64,000 bases of DNA from Semisulcospira habei (taxonomy: Eukaryota; Mollusca; Gastropoda; Semisulcospiridae), in the NCBI GenBank assembly GCA_036245525.1, contig BTPG01000004.1:164360400-164424399 (forward strand), in the 5' to 3' direction. The position numbers were made by a program, and so were the translations under genes. Below the pieces are notes generated by a model. It saw only the letters and a list, made by a program, of their open reading frames with translations, did no database searches and was not told the origin of the DNA. Below, in pieces: positions 21,862-30,632 of the stretch (its first letter is position 1; each line of letters starts with the position of its first letter).

Positions 21862-24800
21862 ATGGACTCTTTGCTTCAGTGGAATTGTCGTGGTTTTCGA
21901 GCTAACTTTGAGGAATTACGTCTTTTAGTCAAGTTCTATAACCCCTCAGTAATATCTCTTCAGGAGACTTACCTGAAGACTTCTGACCCTGTGTCTTTTA
22001 ATGGTTTTAATGTTATACATAAAGGCTCTGATTCGGAGAGGCGCTCGGGTGGAGCGGCTCTTCTCATTAGTAGCCAAATTTTATGTAGCCCCGTTAGCAT
22101 CGACACCTGTCTTCAGGCTGTCGCTGCTCGGGTTACCTTAAAAAAGACCATAACCATATGCAGTATTTACCTGCCACCATCACTGCGGGTCTGTAGCAAT
22201 GATATTTTTCACTTAGTAGATCAACTGCCCCCTCCCTTTATTCTCATGGGGGATTTTAACGGTCATGCTCACCTTTGGGGTAGTGACCACTATGATGGCA
22301 GAGGTCAGATGTTAGAAGATGTTTTTTCTCAACTTAACCTATGTGTCTTTAACGATGGCTCACCTAACTCAGGTTCCGGATCTAGTTCTGTTCTAGACCT
22401 CACTGTGTGTGATCCTTCTCTCATGCTGGACTTTGACTGGAAGGTTCACGACGACCTGTGTGGTAGTGACCACTTCCCAGTAGTCCTGTCATCGGTCAGC
22501 TGTGAGGAGGATTCGCCGGTGGGGCGCTGGAATCTCAAGAAAGCTAACTGGTCTCTGTTTGCCTCTCTCTGTCAGTCTCGTCTTACAGAGGAGGTGGTCA
22601 TGTCAGCTGAAGAACCTGTTTCTTGTTTTACTTCTATTTTGTTGGAGGTTGCAGGTGAAACCATCCCTAGAACTTCCACATCACTCCCTCGGAAGCCGAG
22701 AGTACCATGGTTCAATGAAGAGTGCCGCAAGGCCCAAACAATGCGCAAATCTGCTCAGCGACGTGCATTTCGTAATCCGTCGCAAGCAAATATTTTAACC
22801 TTTAAAAGACAGCGGGCGAAAGCCCGTTATATTTTTAAACGTGAACGCCGTGCTTCCTGGAGACGCTTCGTCTCATCTTTATCTTCTAGGACTCCGTCCC
22901 AAAAAGTCTGGAAGGCTGTTCGAAGAATTAGGGGCAGGGGTGGCTCGGCTTCTGTCGGCCATCTTAGAGATGGTGCCAGTTTGGTCACAGATAAAAAGGC
23001 TGTGGCCAATTTGCTTGCCTCCACCATTGCCCATAATTCTTCAACAGAGCATTATTCACCTTTCTTCCAGAGAGAGAAGGAGAAGCGAGAATCTTGTGCT
23101 TGTGATTTTATATCGGATAACTTGGAAGACTATAATGCCCCTTTTACGTTTTCAGAATTGCAGCAAGCCATGCAGAAATGTACTGACTCTGCTGCTGGAT
23201 TAGATACCATCCATTATCAGCTCATAACACATCTGCCTGAGGATTCACTCCTTGTACTTCTCAAGGCCTTTAACCATATCTGGATAACCGGTCATTTTCC
23301 GCCATCTTGGCGCCAGGCTGTGGTTGTGCCAATTCCCAAGCCGGGTAAGGATCCTTCCGACCCGGGCAACTACCGGCCAATAGCTTTGACATCATGTTTA
23401 TGTAAAACTATGGAACGCTTGGTCAACGCCCGACTGGTGTGGCATCTTGAGTCACAGGGTCTCATCACTGACCTCCAGTGCGGTTTCCGGCGCTTCCGTA
23501 GTACAACTGACCATCTAGTCCGCTTTGAGTCTTTTATCCGAGATGCTTTTGTCAACAAGCAGCATGTCTATGCAATTTTCTTTGATCTTGAAAAGGCATA
23601 TGACACTACCTGGAAGCATGGTATAATGTCTGATTTGTCGGACATGGGTTTTAAAGGGCATCTGCCCGTTTTTATTCACAATTTTTTGTCCAACAGGTTG
23701 TTCCATGTCCGTGTGGGCTCCACCCTCTCCGACTCCTTTGAACAGGAGATGGGTGTTCCGCAGGGCAGTATTCTATCTCCTGTTTTATTTAGCATTAAAA
23801 TAAATAACATTGTAAAGGCCGTCAAGGATGATTCTGAATGCTCTTTGTTTGTGGACGACTTTGCTTTGTGTGCACGAGGTCGAGGACTTGCGTCCCTTGA
23901 GAGGCGCTTGCAGCTGTGCGTTGATCGCATCCAGGGGTGGGTGTCTCTCAATGGATTCAGATTCTCGCCCTCCAAGACAGTCTGTGTGCATTTTACTAAC
24001 CAGACGAAATTTTTTCCAGAACCTAGCCTGAGTATTGCTGGAGTGCCAATTAAGGTGGCTGAAGAGGCTAAGTTTTTGGGGGTCATCTTTGACAAAAGAT
24101 TGACCTTCTGCAACCATGTTAACTACCTTAGAACCTCTTGTCGGAAGGCCCTCGACATTCTTCGTGTCGTTGGTCGTACTGACTGGGGTGCAGACCGCAT
24201 CGTCTTACTTCGACTGTACCGGGCCCTTGTTCGGTCCAAACTGGATTACGGCTCTGTGGTATATGGCTCGGCTTCCAAGTCTGTTCTGCAGCGTCTGAAC
24301 ACAATTCACCATCAAGGTCTGCGCATATGTCTGGGAGCCTTCAGGACATCTCCAGTTCCTAGTCTGTATGCAGAGGCAGGGGAGCCTTCTCTCAGGCTCC
24401 GCCGCATCCGCCTCATGCTCAGCTACGTTCTGAAGCTGAAGGCCCATCCAGAAAATCCTGCCTATGATTGTGTTTTTAACCCGTCGTTTGCAGAGATTTA
24501 CGATGCCCATCCGGGAGCTGTCCGTCCACTTTCCTTCCGTGTCCGACCTCATCTGCAGGCGGCCGGAGTGGACCTGGACAAAGTTTCGGAATCTCTGCAA
24601 CACGTCACTCCACCCTGGCTACTACCAGTTCCTGACATCTTGCTGGACTTGACTGCCCACAAGAAGGATTGTACTCCACCAGCCATATACCAACAGAGCC
24701 TCAATGAACTCCTTTCAATTTTTCCTGGCTATTGTCGTCTTTATACGGATGGGTCCAAGTCTGAGGATGGAAGAGTGGCTGCGGCTGCAGTGTCCTCTCG

Positions 24801-25545
24801 CCATCCTAGACGCCCATTTAAGCTCCGTCTCCCTGACCATTCCTCTGTATTTAGTGCAGAACTGCAGGCCATTCTGCTAGCACTCAAGCATGCCTATCAG
24901 TCTCGGGAAAGGAACTTCCTGATTCTGTCTGACTCTCTCTCTGCCCTGCAGGCCCTTCAGGGCGCGGGAACAGACCATCCACTGCTGGTGCAGATTAGAG
25001 AGCTCTACGCGGACTTGATGAAGGAATATTATGACATCATTTTTATTTGGGTCCCAGGCCATGTGGGCATCGAAGGCAACAGAATCGCAGATTCTGCTGC
25101 CAACAGTGCCCGCAGTGACCCTGTCCCTGACACACAGACTGTCTATAGTGATTTTAAACCTGTTATTAGTGCGTACATAGCCCGCGAGTGGCAGTCCGAG
25201 TGGGACAAAGAGGAAGGGAACAAGCTTCATGAAGCTCTTCCTAAGTTGTCTGACAGTCTACCTTTCCGCTGCGGCAGCCGCCGTGAGGAGACTGTCCTTG
25301 CTCGGCTCCACATCGGGCACACATATGTTACGCACTCTTACTTACTTAAACAGGATGAGCGTCCATGGTGTTTTGCCTGTGATGAGCAGTTTTCTGTTCG
25401 ACACTTTTTGCTGTATTGTGCTGACCTAATTGACACCAGATATAAACACTTCACAGCAGACTCCTTGAAGGTTTTGTTCCGGGATGTTCCCCCGGACAAA
25501 ATCTTCAATTTTTTGAGAGAATGCAATATTTTTAACAAGATCTGA
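21862..25545 (+). CDS. LINE ORF2: endonuclease, reverse transcriptase, RNase H (intact, 1227 aa)
   Basis: A single open frame. Residues about 1-235 form an apurinic-like endonuclease (LLQWNCRGF at the start, Q-E-T near 34, GDFNGHAHLWGS near 130, SDHFPVVL near 202). The reverse transcriptase spans about 460-760: PIPKPGKDPSDPGNYRPIAL, FFDLEKAYDTTW near 573, MGVPQGSILSPVLF near 629 and the catalytic FVDDFAL near 662. A type I RNase H follows at about 955-1085 with YTDGSKSEDG, SAELQAI, SDSLSAL and WVPGHVGIEGNRIADSAA, giving the D-E-D-D set. A C-terminal Cys/His segment is WCFACDEQFSVRHFLLYC. RNase H in ORF2 argues for the I clade (I/Nimb/Ingi group) rather than CR1 or RTE. No stops or frameshifts, so this copy is young; the broken ORF1 may still prevent cis mobility. 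Confidence 0.95.
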   Translation: MDSLLQWNCRGFRANFEELRLLVKFYNPSVISLQETYLKTSDPVSFNGFNVIHKGSDSERRSGGAALLISSQILCSPVSIDTCLQAVAARVTLKKTITICSIYLPPSLRVCSNDIFHLVDQLPPPFILMGDFNGHAHLWGSDHYDGRGQMLEDVFSQLNLCVFNDGSPNSGSGSSSVLDLTVCDPSLMLDFDWKVHDDLCGSDHFPVVLSSVSCEEDSPVGRWNLKKANWSLFASLCQSRLTEEVVMSAEEPVSCFTSILLEVAGETIPRTSTSLPRKPRVPWFNEECRKAQTMRKSAQRRAFRNPSQANILTFKRQRAKARYIFKRERRASWRRFVSSLSSRTPSQKVWKAVRRIRGRGGSASVGHLRDGASLVTDKKAVANLLASTIAHNSSTEHYSPFFQREKEKRESCACDFISDNLEDYNAPFTFSELQQAMQKCTDSAAGLDTIHYQLITHLPEDSLLVLLKAFNHIWITGHFPPSWRQAVVVPIPKPGKDPSDPGNYRPIALTSCLCKTMERLVNARLVWHLESQGLITDLQCGFRRFRSTTDHLVRFESFIRDAFVNKQHVYAIFFDLEKAYDTTWKHGIMSDLSDMGFKGHLPVFIHNFLSNRLFHVRVGSTLSDSFEQEMGVPQGSILSPVLFSIKINNIVKAVKDDSECSLFVDDFALCARGRGLASLERRLQLCVDRIQGWVSLNGFRFSPSKTVCVHFTNQTKFFPEPSLSIAGVPIKVAEEAKFLGVIFDKRLTFCNHVNYLRTSCRKALDILRVVGRTDWGADRIVLLRLYRALVRSKLDYGSVVYGSASKSVLQRLNTIHHQGLRICLGAFRTSPVPSLYAEAGEPSLRLRRIRLMLSYVLKLKAHPENPAYDCVFNPSFAEIYDAHPGAVRPLSFRVRPHLQAAGVDLDKVSESLQHVTPPWLLPVPDILLDLTAHKKDCTPPAIYQQSLNELLSIFPGYCRLYTDGSKSEDGRVAAAAVSSRHPRRPFKLRLPDHSSVFSAELQAILLALKHAYQSRERNFLILSDSLSALQALQGAGTDHPLLVQIRELYADLMKEYYDIIFIWVPGHVGIEGNRIADSAANSARSDPVPDTQTVYSDFKPVISAYIAREWQSEWDKEEGNKLHEALPKLSDSLPFRCGSRREETVLARLHIGHTYVTHSYLLKQDERPWCFACDEQFSVRHFLLYCADLIDTRYKHFTADSLKVLFRDVPPDKIFNFLRECNIFNKI

Positions 25546-25763
25546 GCATTCATAGACTATGTGAATTTTTTTATTTGCCCTTTTTGAGAGTCTGTAGACG
25601 TTTCTTTTCCAGACATGTGCGACATTTTAGCCTGAGATTTTTAATCTATATTTACATCTTGTCTTAAGACCTTGCTTTTAGTCTGGCTGACCAGATTTTT
25701 ACCCATCCCGCCGTGAGATGGCCTTAGTCGCCTGCTCGGCGTTAAACCCAAATAACTAACTAA

Positions 25764-25927
25764 CATTAGCTTTATTTAAGCCCCATGTTTTAGGTTTATT
25801 TAACGTATTTGACCGGCTGGCGACATACATTCAATGTTCTGTTTAGTTGGGTTTTTTTTCACAAGCAGTGCAGGCACGTCCTGAGAAAGCCTTGTTGCTG
25901 TCGGGACGTTAAGCAATGTACAATCAA
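25764..25927 (+). mobile_element. 3' end of LINE family C fused to the preceding LINE
   Basis: Starts at TTAGCTTTATTTAAGCCCC-like sequence and ends GTTAAGCAATGTACAATCAA, the same 3' end as at 9108-9275, 41129-41301, 41885-42065 and 52630-52803. There is no duplication between it and the upstream LINE; the single duplication pair encloses both, which suggests template switching or that both were transcribed together. Confidence 0.8.
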
Positions 25928-25941
25928 TCTAATTCTCTCTC

Positions 25942-26542
25942 TCTTAACGCATGTTCCCTCTCGTCCTTCTCTCTCTGAAACGCTAGAGACTTCTCGTCTT
26001 TCTCTGTCTGAAACGCTAGAGACTTCTCGTCTTTCTCTCTCTGAAACGCTCTCTCTTCTCTTTCTCTCTCTCTCTGTACTTCTAACTCTTTCTCCTTTAG
26101 CTCCATTTCCTCTTTCTTAAGTATTCTCTTCTCTCTCTCTCTGAATTTCTAGCTCTTTCTCCTCCCTCTGTATCTGCATTTCCAACTCTTTTTCCTCTCT
26201 AAGTCTACGAATCTCCAACTCTTTCTCGTCTTTCACCCTCTGAACTTCTAACTCCTTCTCTTTTATGGCTTTCTGAACTTCCAGTTCCTCTTTCTTAAGC
26301 ACTCTCTCTTCTCTCTGTACTTCTAACTCTTTCTCCTTTAGGACTCTTTCTTTATCTTCTCGCTCTCTCTGAGCTTCTCTTTCTCTCGCTCTATCCTCCC
26401 TATCCCTACATTTCTCGACATAATCAAAAAGTTTCTCGTCCTTAAGACCTAACCTCTCACCCTGTTTAATGTACGCCTCTACCGGGTCTACCTCCATATT
26501 TGCTACAACAACTTCCCAAAACTTGAAAACGTAAATATACAA
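25942..26542 (-). pseudogene. Gypsy gag, N-terminal coiled-coil part
   Basis: Reads from about 26507 (MEVDPVEAYIKQGERLGLKD) into a long charged helix of repeated KEKELEVQRE-type heptads, clearly a coiled coil. The first frame stops at about 26117; the helix continues in another frame to 25942, so there is an indel in the AGAGAG-rich region near 26107-26150. Upstream (26543-26626) is the leader between gag and the 5' LTR. Confidence 0.8.
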
Positions 26543-26626
26543 ATCACAACCAAATCAACGTCAAAACTTAAAATGAAAACCCACAACAATATCAACAACC
26601 TACGCAGAAAATATATACCGCTAAAC

Positions 26627-27876
26627 CAGTCGCACGTACAGACTCTCACGCAACAGACGCATACACCGCCACTGACTCAGACGGGCGCATTCATGCGGTA
26701 AAACACAACACACGGGCTCCCTTTCTAAAGTAACCTTTATACAATATAAAAGAAAAGAAACGCTTTAAAGTCTATCAAACTATAAAATATACACTGCTCT
26801 ACTATCACACACACAAATCACAATATCTTTGCCAGGCTAGGTTTTAGTCTCTCACTGTCTCCAACCTGTTTGATGTTATTGCCTGGTTACGTTGGTCCTT
26901 CTCACGTCTAGGCGTGAAAGTCCTTCGTCGTACGCTTCTTCTTGCCGTCCTGTCTCTTTGGCACGGACGTCCTCGTTCTCGTACTGTTGCGCAGTTCTCG
27001 CTTTGACTCGGGTGTCTTGGTCCCGGTCAGACTCACTCTCAGTGAAGAGCTGGAGGGATGACCTCACGTAGGTCCCACCTGTGACTCGACGTCTCGGCGT
27101 CCGTCGTTCCACTCTTTACAAGAACTCTGAATAGACAACAAAAGTCCCAACGTAACACTTGCTAAACACACCACATATTGGATAAATGAGAAACGTCACG
27201 TAACCTGGCTGATACAAATAACTCACACGTTCATTCACACACACACACGTGCTTCATAAACTGTCTACTTCCGTAACACCCCCATATCTCTGTCACTATC
27301 TTGAAACAGACTATAGCCTAACACTCTTGCTATACACTACTCTATACACTGGAAAAGACTATGCTTAACCATCCACGTACTACCTTCATAGAAACTTAGA
27401 CATACACACCTCACATTCTTTTAGTTATCTATCTCGGTAACAACTTATACAAAAACACCGGTTACTTCCCCGAATTCTAAACATACATAACTAAACCAAA
27501 CCGGAACACCGCTATACAACCACATTACTCTTACCAACACATACTGTCTTTAACTAAACAACTATCAATACTACATTTATAGAAACATACCTGAAATCTA
27601 GGCTTCAGAGTCTTGGAATGCGGGCTAGGTATCTCAAACACAACCGTTCCATACGACAAGACAGCCCGCACTACCGATCTAGACCTCTGACAGACACAGC
27701 TTCCGCCTAGAACTCACTAAACAGAACTCACCAAAACTCCGTGCTAACCGTTCCTTAGAAATTCCACGTGCGTCTAGTGCCACACGGACTATCGGCACAA
27801 ACAAACCGTTAACAAAAACCGTACCGTACTAATCCTACTGTGTGAGCACTATGCACAAGCATAGAGCTTCATCACA
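26627..27876 (-). repeat. 5' LTR of the Gypsy-type element
   Basis: Matches the 3' LTR from the shared CAGTCGCACGTACAG block to the terminal ACA. The minus-strand sequence just inside it, TGGTTTAGCGGTATAT, begins with the TGG expected of a primer-binding site, but I could not assign a tRNA. Promoter elements inside were not resolved. Confidence 0.9.
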
Positions 27877-27881
27877 CCTAC

Positions 27882-28240
27882 CAAAGATCACCCTGTTCGG
27901 CGAGCTTGCTACTGGACACCGTGACAGAGGGGCACCAAAGAGATACAAAGACTGTCTCAAAAAGTCACTTAGTGCCTGCCAAATCGACCACCACCAGTGG
28001 TCTTCGCTTGCTGTGGACCGTGACACCTGGCGCTCCACCATTTACAAGGCAGCTGTCTCCTTTGAGGACTCTCGCAGAGCTAGCCTTGAGGACAAGCGGC
28101 TCAGGAGAAAAAACAGAGATGCCGCAACTCAAAACCCTGGCCATACCTCCCCCTGCAGCCACTGCGGTCGAACCTGCCTGTCCCGGATTGGCCTCCGCAG
28201 CCACGAACAAGCCTGCAGACGTCGTGGGCAACTCCTATAA
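27882..28240 (+). pseudogene. LINE ORF2 C-terminal part, downstream of the LTR insertion
   Basis: Continues the frame broken at 15466: PKITLFGELATGHRDRGAPK, then a helical region and a zinc-finger-like end CSHCGRTCLSRIGLRSHEQAC before the stop at 28238-28240. This C-terminal C-x2-C...H-x4-C motif is common in RT proteins of this LINE group in molluscs. The 3' UTR runs to about 28375, where the duplicated target TGAGTTTTTATT marks the end of the insertion. Confidence 0.88.
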
Positions 28241-28375
28241 AATCTTCGTTCGCGAAGTCAAGCCAAGAGAGGTCGTACTGCATAGGCAATATATTTCCCT
28301 GTCCCCCATAACCCGCCCATCAGGGCCGTCCATGATCACCTCGGTGCTGTGGACGTTAAACCCGAACTAACCAAC

Positions 28376-29180
28376 CTGAGTTTTTATTTTTATTTTTATG
28401 AGGCTAGTTTTCTGTTTGTACCATCCAACCCACCATACCCTACAGTTGTAAAATCCAAAAACTCAAGTCTGATTCCGGCATTTTAACGTTTTGTAAGCGA
28501 TGATCCGCAGTCGCGACTGATGGAGGTCAAAGGTCAACGGTCGAAGTTTGATTACGGGTCATATAAATAGGGAAGTTACTGCATTTGCCAATTTCTAACA
28601 GTCAGCAAGTCAACAAAAGCTCATTTAATTGACGCTCAGAAAATTGACACATAAGTGCATTTTGAAATATCCATTACTGAAAACAATGCTTATTTATAAA
28701 TTCTGGGTTAGTGCGGACTGACGCTCACACGTACGAACCACGTTGTCTCCGTGCTCAAAGTTCACTTTGAAAAGATACTTTGACCACGTACGCAGCCCTC
28801 AAGCAAAGTATACTTTCAAAGTATGGCATAGTGCGAAGTATACTTTGTAACCGCTAGCATCGGACGCTAGCAGCCGGCAAAAGGTATACTTTCGAGGTAC
28901 ACACGCATACTTCCTTGCGCTGCGCAGCGGACCTTTTTTTGTACTTTATCTCATGATCTACCCCAACACCGAAATCCCCAAATGTTGCCGTTGTCCTCTG
29001 AAGACTGCACTCAAGTGCAGGACACAGATCGACCATGATAGTTCAAGGGTGATGCCAACCAATAGCTTGGCGCCCATAGGCGCCAAGCTATTCTGGCATC
29101 ACACTTGAACTATCATGGTCGAACCTTATCTTGCTGTGGTGTGTCTGGGGTAGAATGAGTTATGCGCGCTCGCAGCAATG
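28376..29180 (-). repeat. Unclassified interspersed repeat, copy C, proximal part
   Basis: Reverse complement of about 2840-3450 of copy A. It continues the part at 13160-13742 and itself contains a 210-bp MITE-like insertion at 28950-29159. Confidence 0.85.
28950..29159. mobile_element. Hairpin MITE, 210 bp, with TTAT duplication (hairpin family H, copy 1)
   Basis: Begins CTCATGATCTACCCCAACAC and ends GTGTGTCTGGGGTAGAATGAG, imperfect terminal inverted repeats. TTAT at 28946-28949 is repeated at 29160-29163. Copy A of the host repeat has a single TTAT at the matching place (within 2858-2864, minus strand), so the empty site is visible in this window. The interior holds a large hairpin, 29031-29120, with arms GACCATGATAGTTCAAGG / CCTTGAACTATCATGGTC-like and a central TAGCTTGGCGCC / GGCGCCAAGCTA pair. 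Confidence 0.88.
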
Positions 29181-29397
29181 TGCATTACCTCGGCAAGCGC
29201 AGTTTTGCCAACTGACAGGTTAGGACTTTTATGACCAGTGTATATTTTTATGAAGGTAGAGTCGAGAGAAAGTATGGCCCGAGTCCAAAAAGAGGTATGG
29301 CACAAAGACTAAACTTGCCAGAGGAAGTAATAGGCATGGTTTATACGCCACGGGCACTCTGTATGAACATAACAACATAAAGTAACTAAAGCCAACA

Positions 29398-29466
29398 AGA
29401 GGCATAGATCCTCATAAGCCCCGCGGATGCGGATGCTGGGGCTCATGAGGATCTATGCCTCTTGCA
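29398..29466. repeat. Palindromic repeat, CTCATGAG family
   Basis: Arms AAGAGGCATAGATCCTCATA and TGAGGATCTATGCCTCTTGC around CCCCGCGGATGCGGATGCTGGGG. Related palindromes occur near 34575-34640, 37945-38000 and 55970-56145. Confidence 0.85.
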
Positions 29467-29493
29467 GATTTTGGGCGTTTCGCCTGTGCTTTC

Positions 29494-29495
<2 letters not shown>

Positions 29496-29547
<52 letters not shown>
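29496..29547. repeat. (TA)n microsatellite
   Basis: About 50 bp of TA repeat. Confidence 0.97.
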
Positions 29548-29549
<2 letters not shown>

Positions 29550-29689
29550 CCACTGACTAGCATGTAGTCCAAAGCCTGGAGATGTCATACACACTCTTAT
29601 ATATGCACACTCCAAACAAGGGCAAGAGGCGGCGCAAGGTACATTTCGTTATACTGCCGCGCGCGTGGGGTCACACGAGTAGAGGACAT

Positions 29690-29830
29690 CTTCGCGCGCT
29701 ACCATTCGGGCGCGCGCTGACGTAATCCCCTCTTGACCAATCAGAACGCAAAGCCTAATAATATATATTCCACATGGCTGCGGCGCTGGAAACTCAGTTT
29801 GAAACGAAGAGCCTGAACATTCGTCTGAGC
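29690..29830 (+). promoter_or_regulatory. Putative promoter of the TMEM205-like gene
   Basis: A local CG-rich patch with a CRE-like TGACGTAA at 29718-29725, a CCAAT box (CCAATCAG) at 29737-29744 and a TATA-like AATATATATTCC near 29760-29771, followed by about 140 bp of leader and the first ATG at 29915 with a GTAAGG donor just after it. The arrangement fits a polymerase II promoter; the start site is not determined. Confidence 0.5.
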
Positions 29831-29914
29831 ATATAGAAGAAAAGTCTTCAAGTTTGCTGTTACTACACCAAGGGTAGAATCAAGAGATCAACTCGACAAC
29901 TCTCCAGTGAAAGA

Positions 29915-30544
29915 ATGAGCAAGTTTGTAAACATCAGGTAAGGTGGGTTTTTTCCCAATGTTATTTTGCTTTATATTTTGTTTTTACTCTGATCTTAATA
30001 TTGTTTTTGAAAATTATTTTTGTTTGTCTATGTTATGTTATATTATGTTATGTTATTGTATCGACATACAGCTGAGACATTCAAGAGATGAATGAATGTT
30101 TTAGACATTTTGTATGTATGTATGTATGTATGTACTATGTATAGTGCTCCTTTGCCGTAATCAAAACAAAACAACAACAAAATCAGCAAACAAAAAAACC
30201 GAACTAAATGAGAAAAAAAAAACCACAACAACAATTGAAAATAAACTGATGCAAACACATAAAACATTTGTTCAGTTGTGACCAAGTACTGATTTTCATG
30301 ATGTGCGCGTCCTAAACTAAACCAAAATAAAATTTTAAAAAAAACACAACAACAACAATTAAAAAAACTCAGAAATTGAACATTGCCGATAAACACTCAT
30401 TTCGTTTGCAAGGGCGCCAGCTGACCGACACCGATTTTCGCCTGAGGACCTACTGCTGAATGATTTTGTTTTCAAAGTTTACACGCTGTTTAACCCATAA
30501 CGCCCTGAAAGACTACGACAGGATTTGAATCGACTAAGGCATAC

Positions 30545-30632
<88 letters not shown>

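Larger units (their letters stand above)
19743..25763 (+). mobile_element. Full-length I/Jockey-type LINE
   Basis: A 6-kb non-LTR retrotransposon with a 5' UTR of about 680 bp, ORF1 (gag-like, frameshifted), ORF2 (endonuclease, reverse transcriptase, RNase H) and a short 3' UTR ending in AACTAACTAAC. It is inserted in the Gypsy gag; the 14-bp duplication TCTAATTCTCTCTC lies at 19729-19742 and 25928-25941. The right-hand duplication is separated from the LINE tail by a 164-bp piece of a different LINE family (25764-25927), so the insertion is chimeric. Confidence 0.92.
15467..27876 (-). mobile_element. Gypsy-type LTR retrotransposon, 12.4 kb with nested LINE
   Basis: The element runs on the minus strand. 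It starts TGT at 15467 and ends ACA at 27876 and is flanked by the 5-bp duplication CCTAC (15462-15466 and 27877-27881), typical of Gypsy integration. Two LTRs of about 1.25 kb (15467-16736 and 26627-27876) enclose gag and a protease-integrase gene. A LINE (19743-25927) is inserted in gag; without it the element is about 6.2 kb. The purine-rich stretch next to the left (3') LTR on the minus strand is a normal polypurine tract. No reverse transcriptase or RNase H region exists anywhere between the LTRs, which makes the element non-autonomous. Confidence 0.93.
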
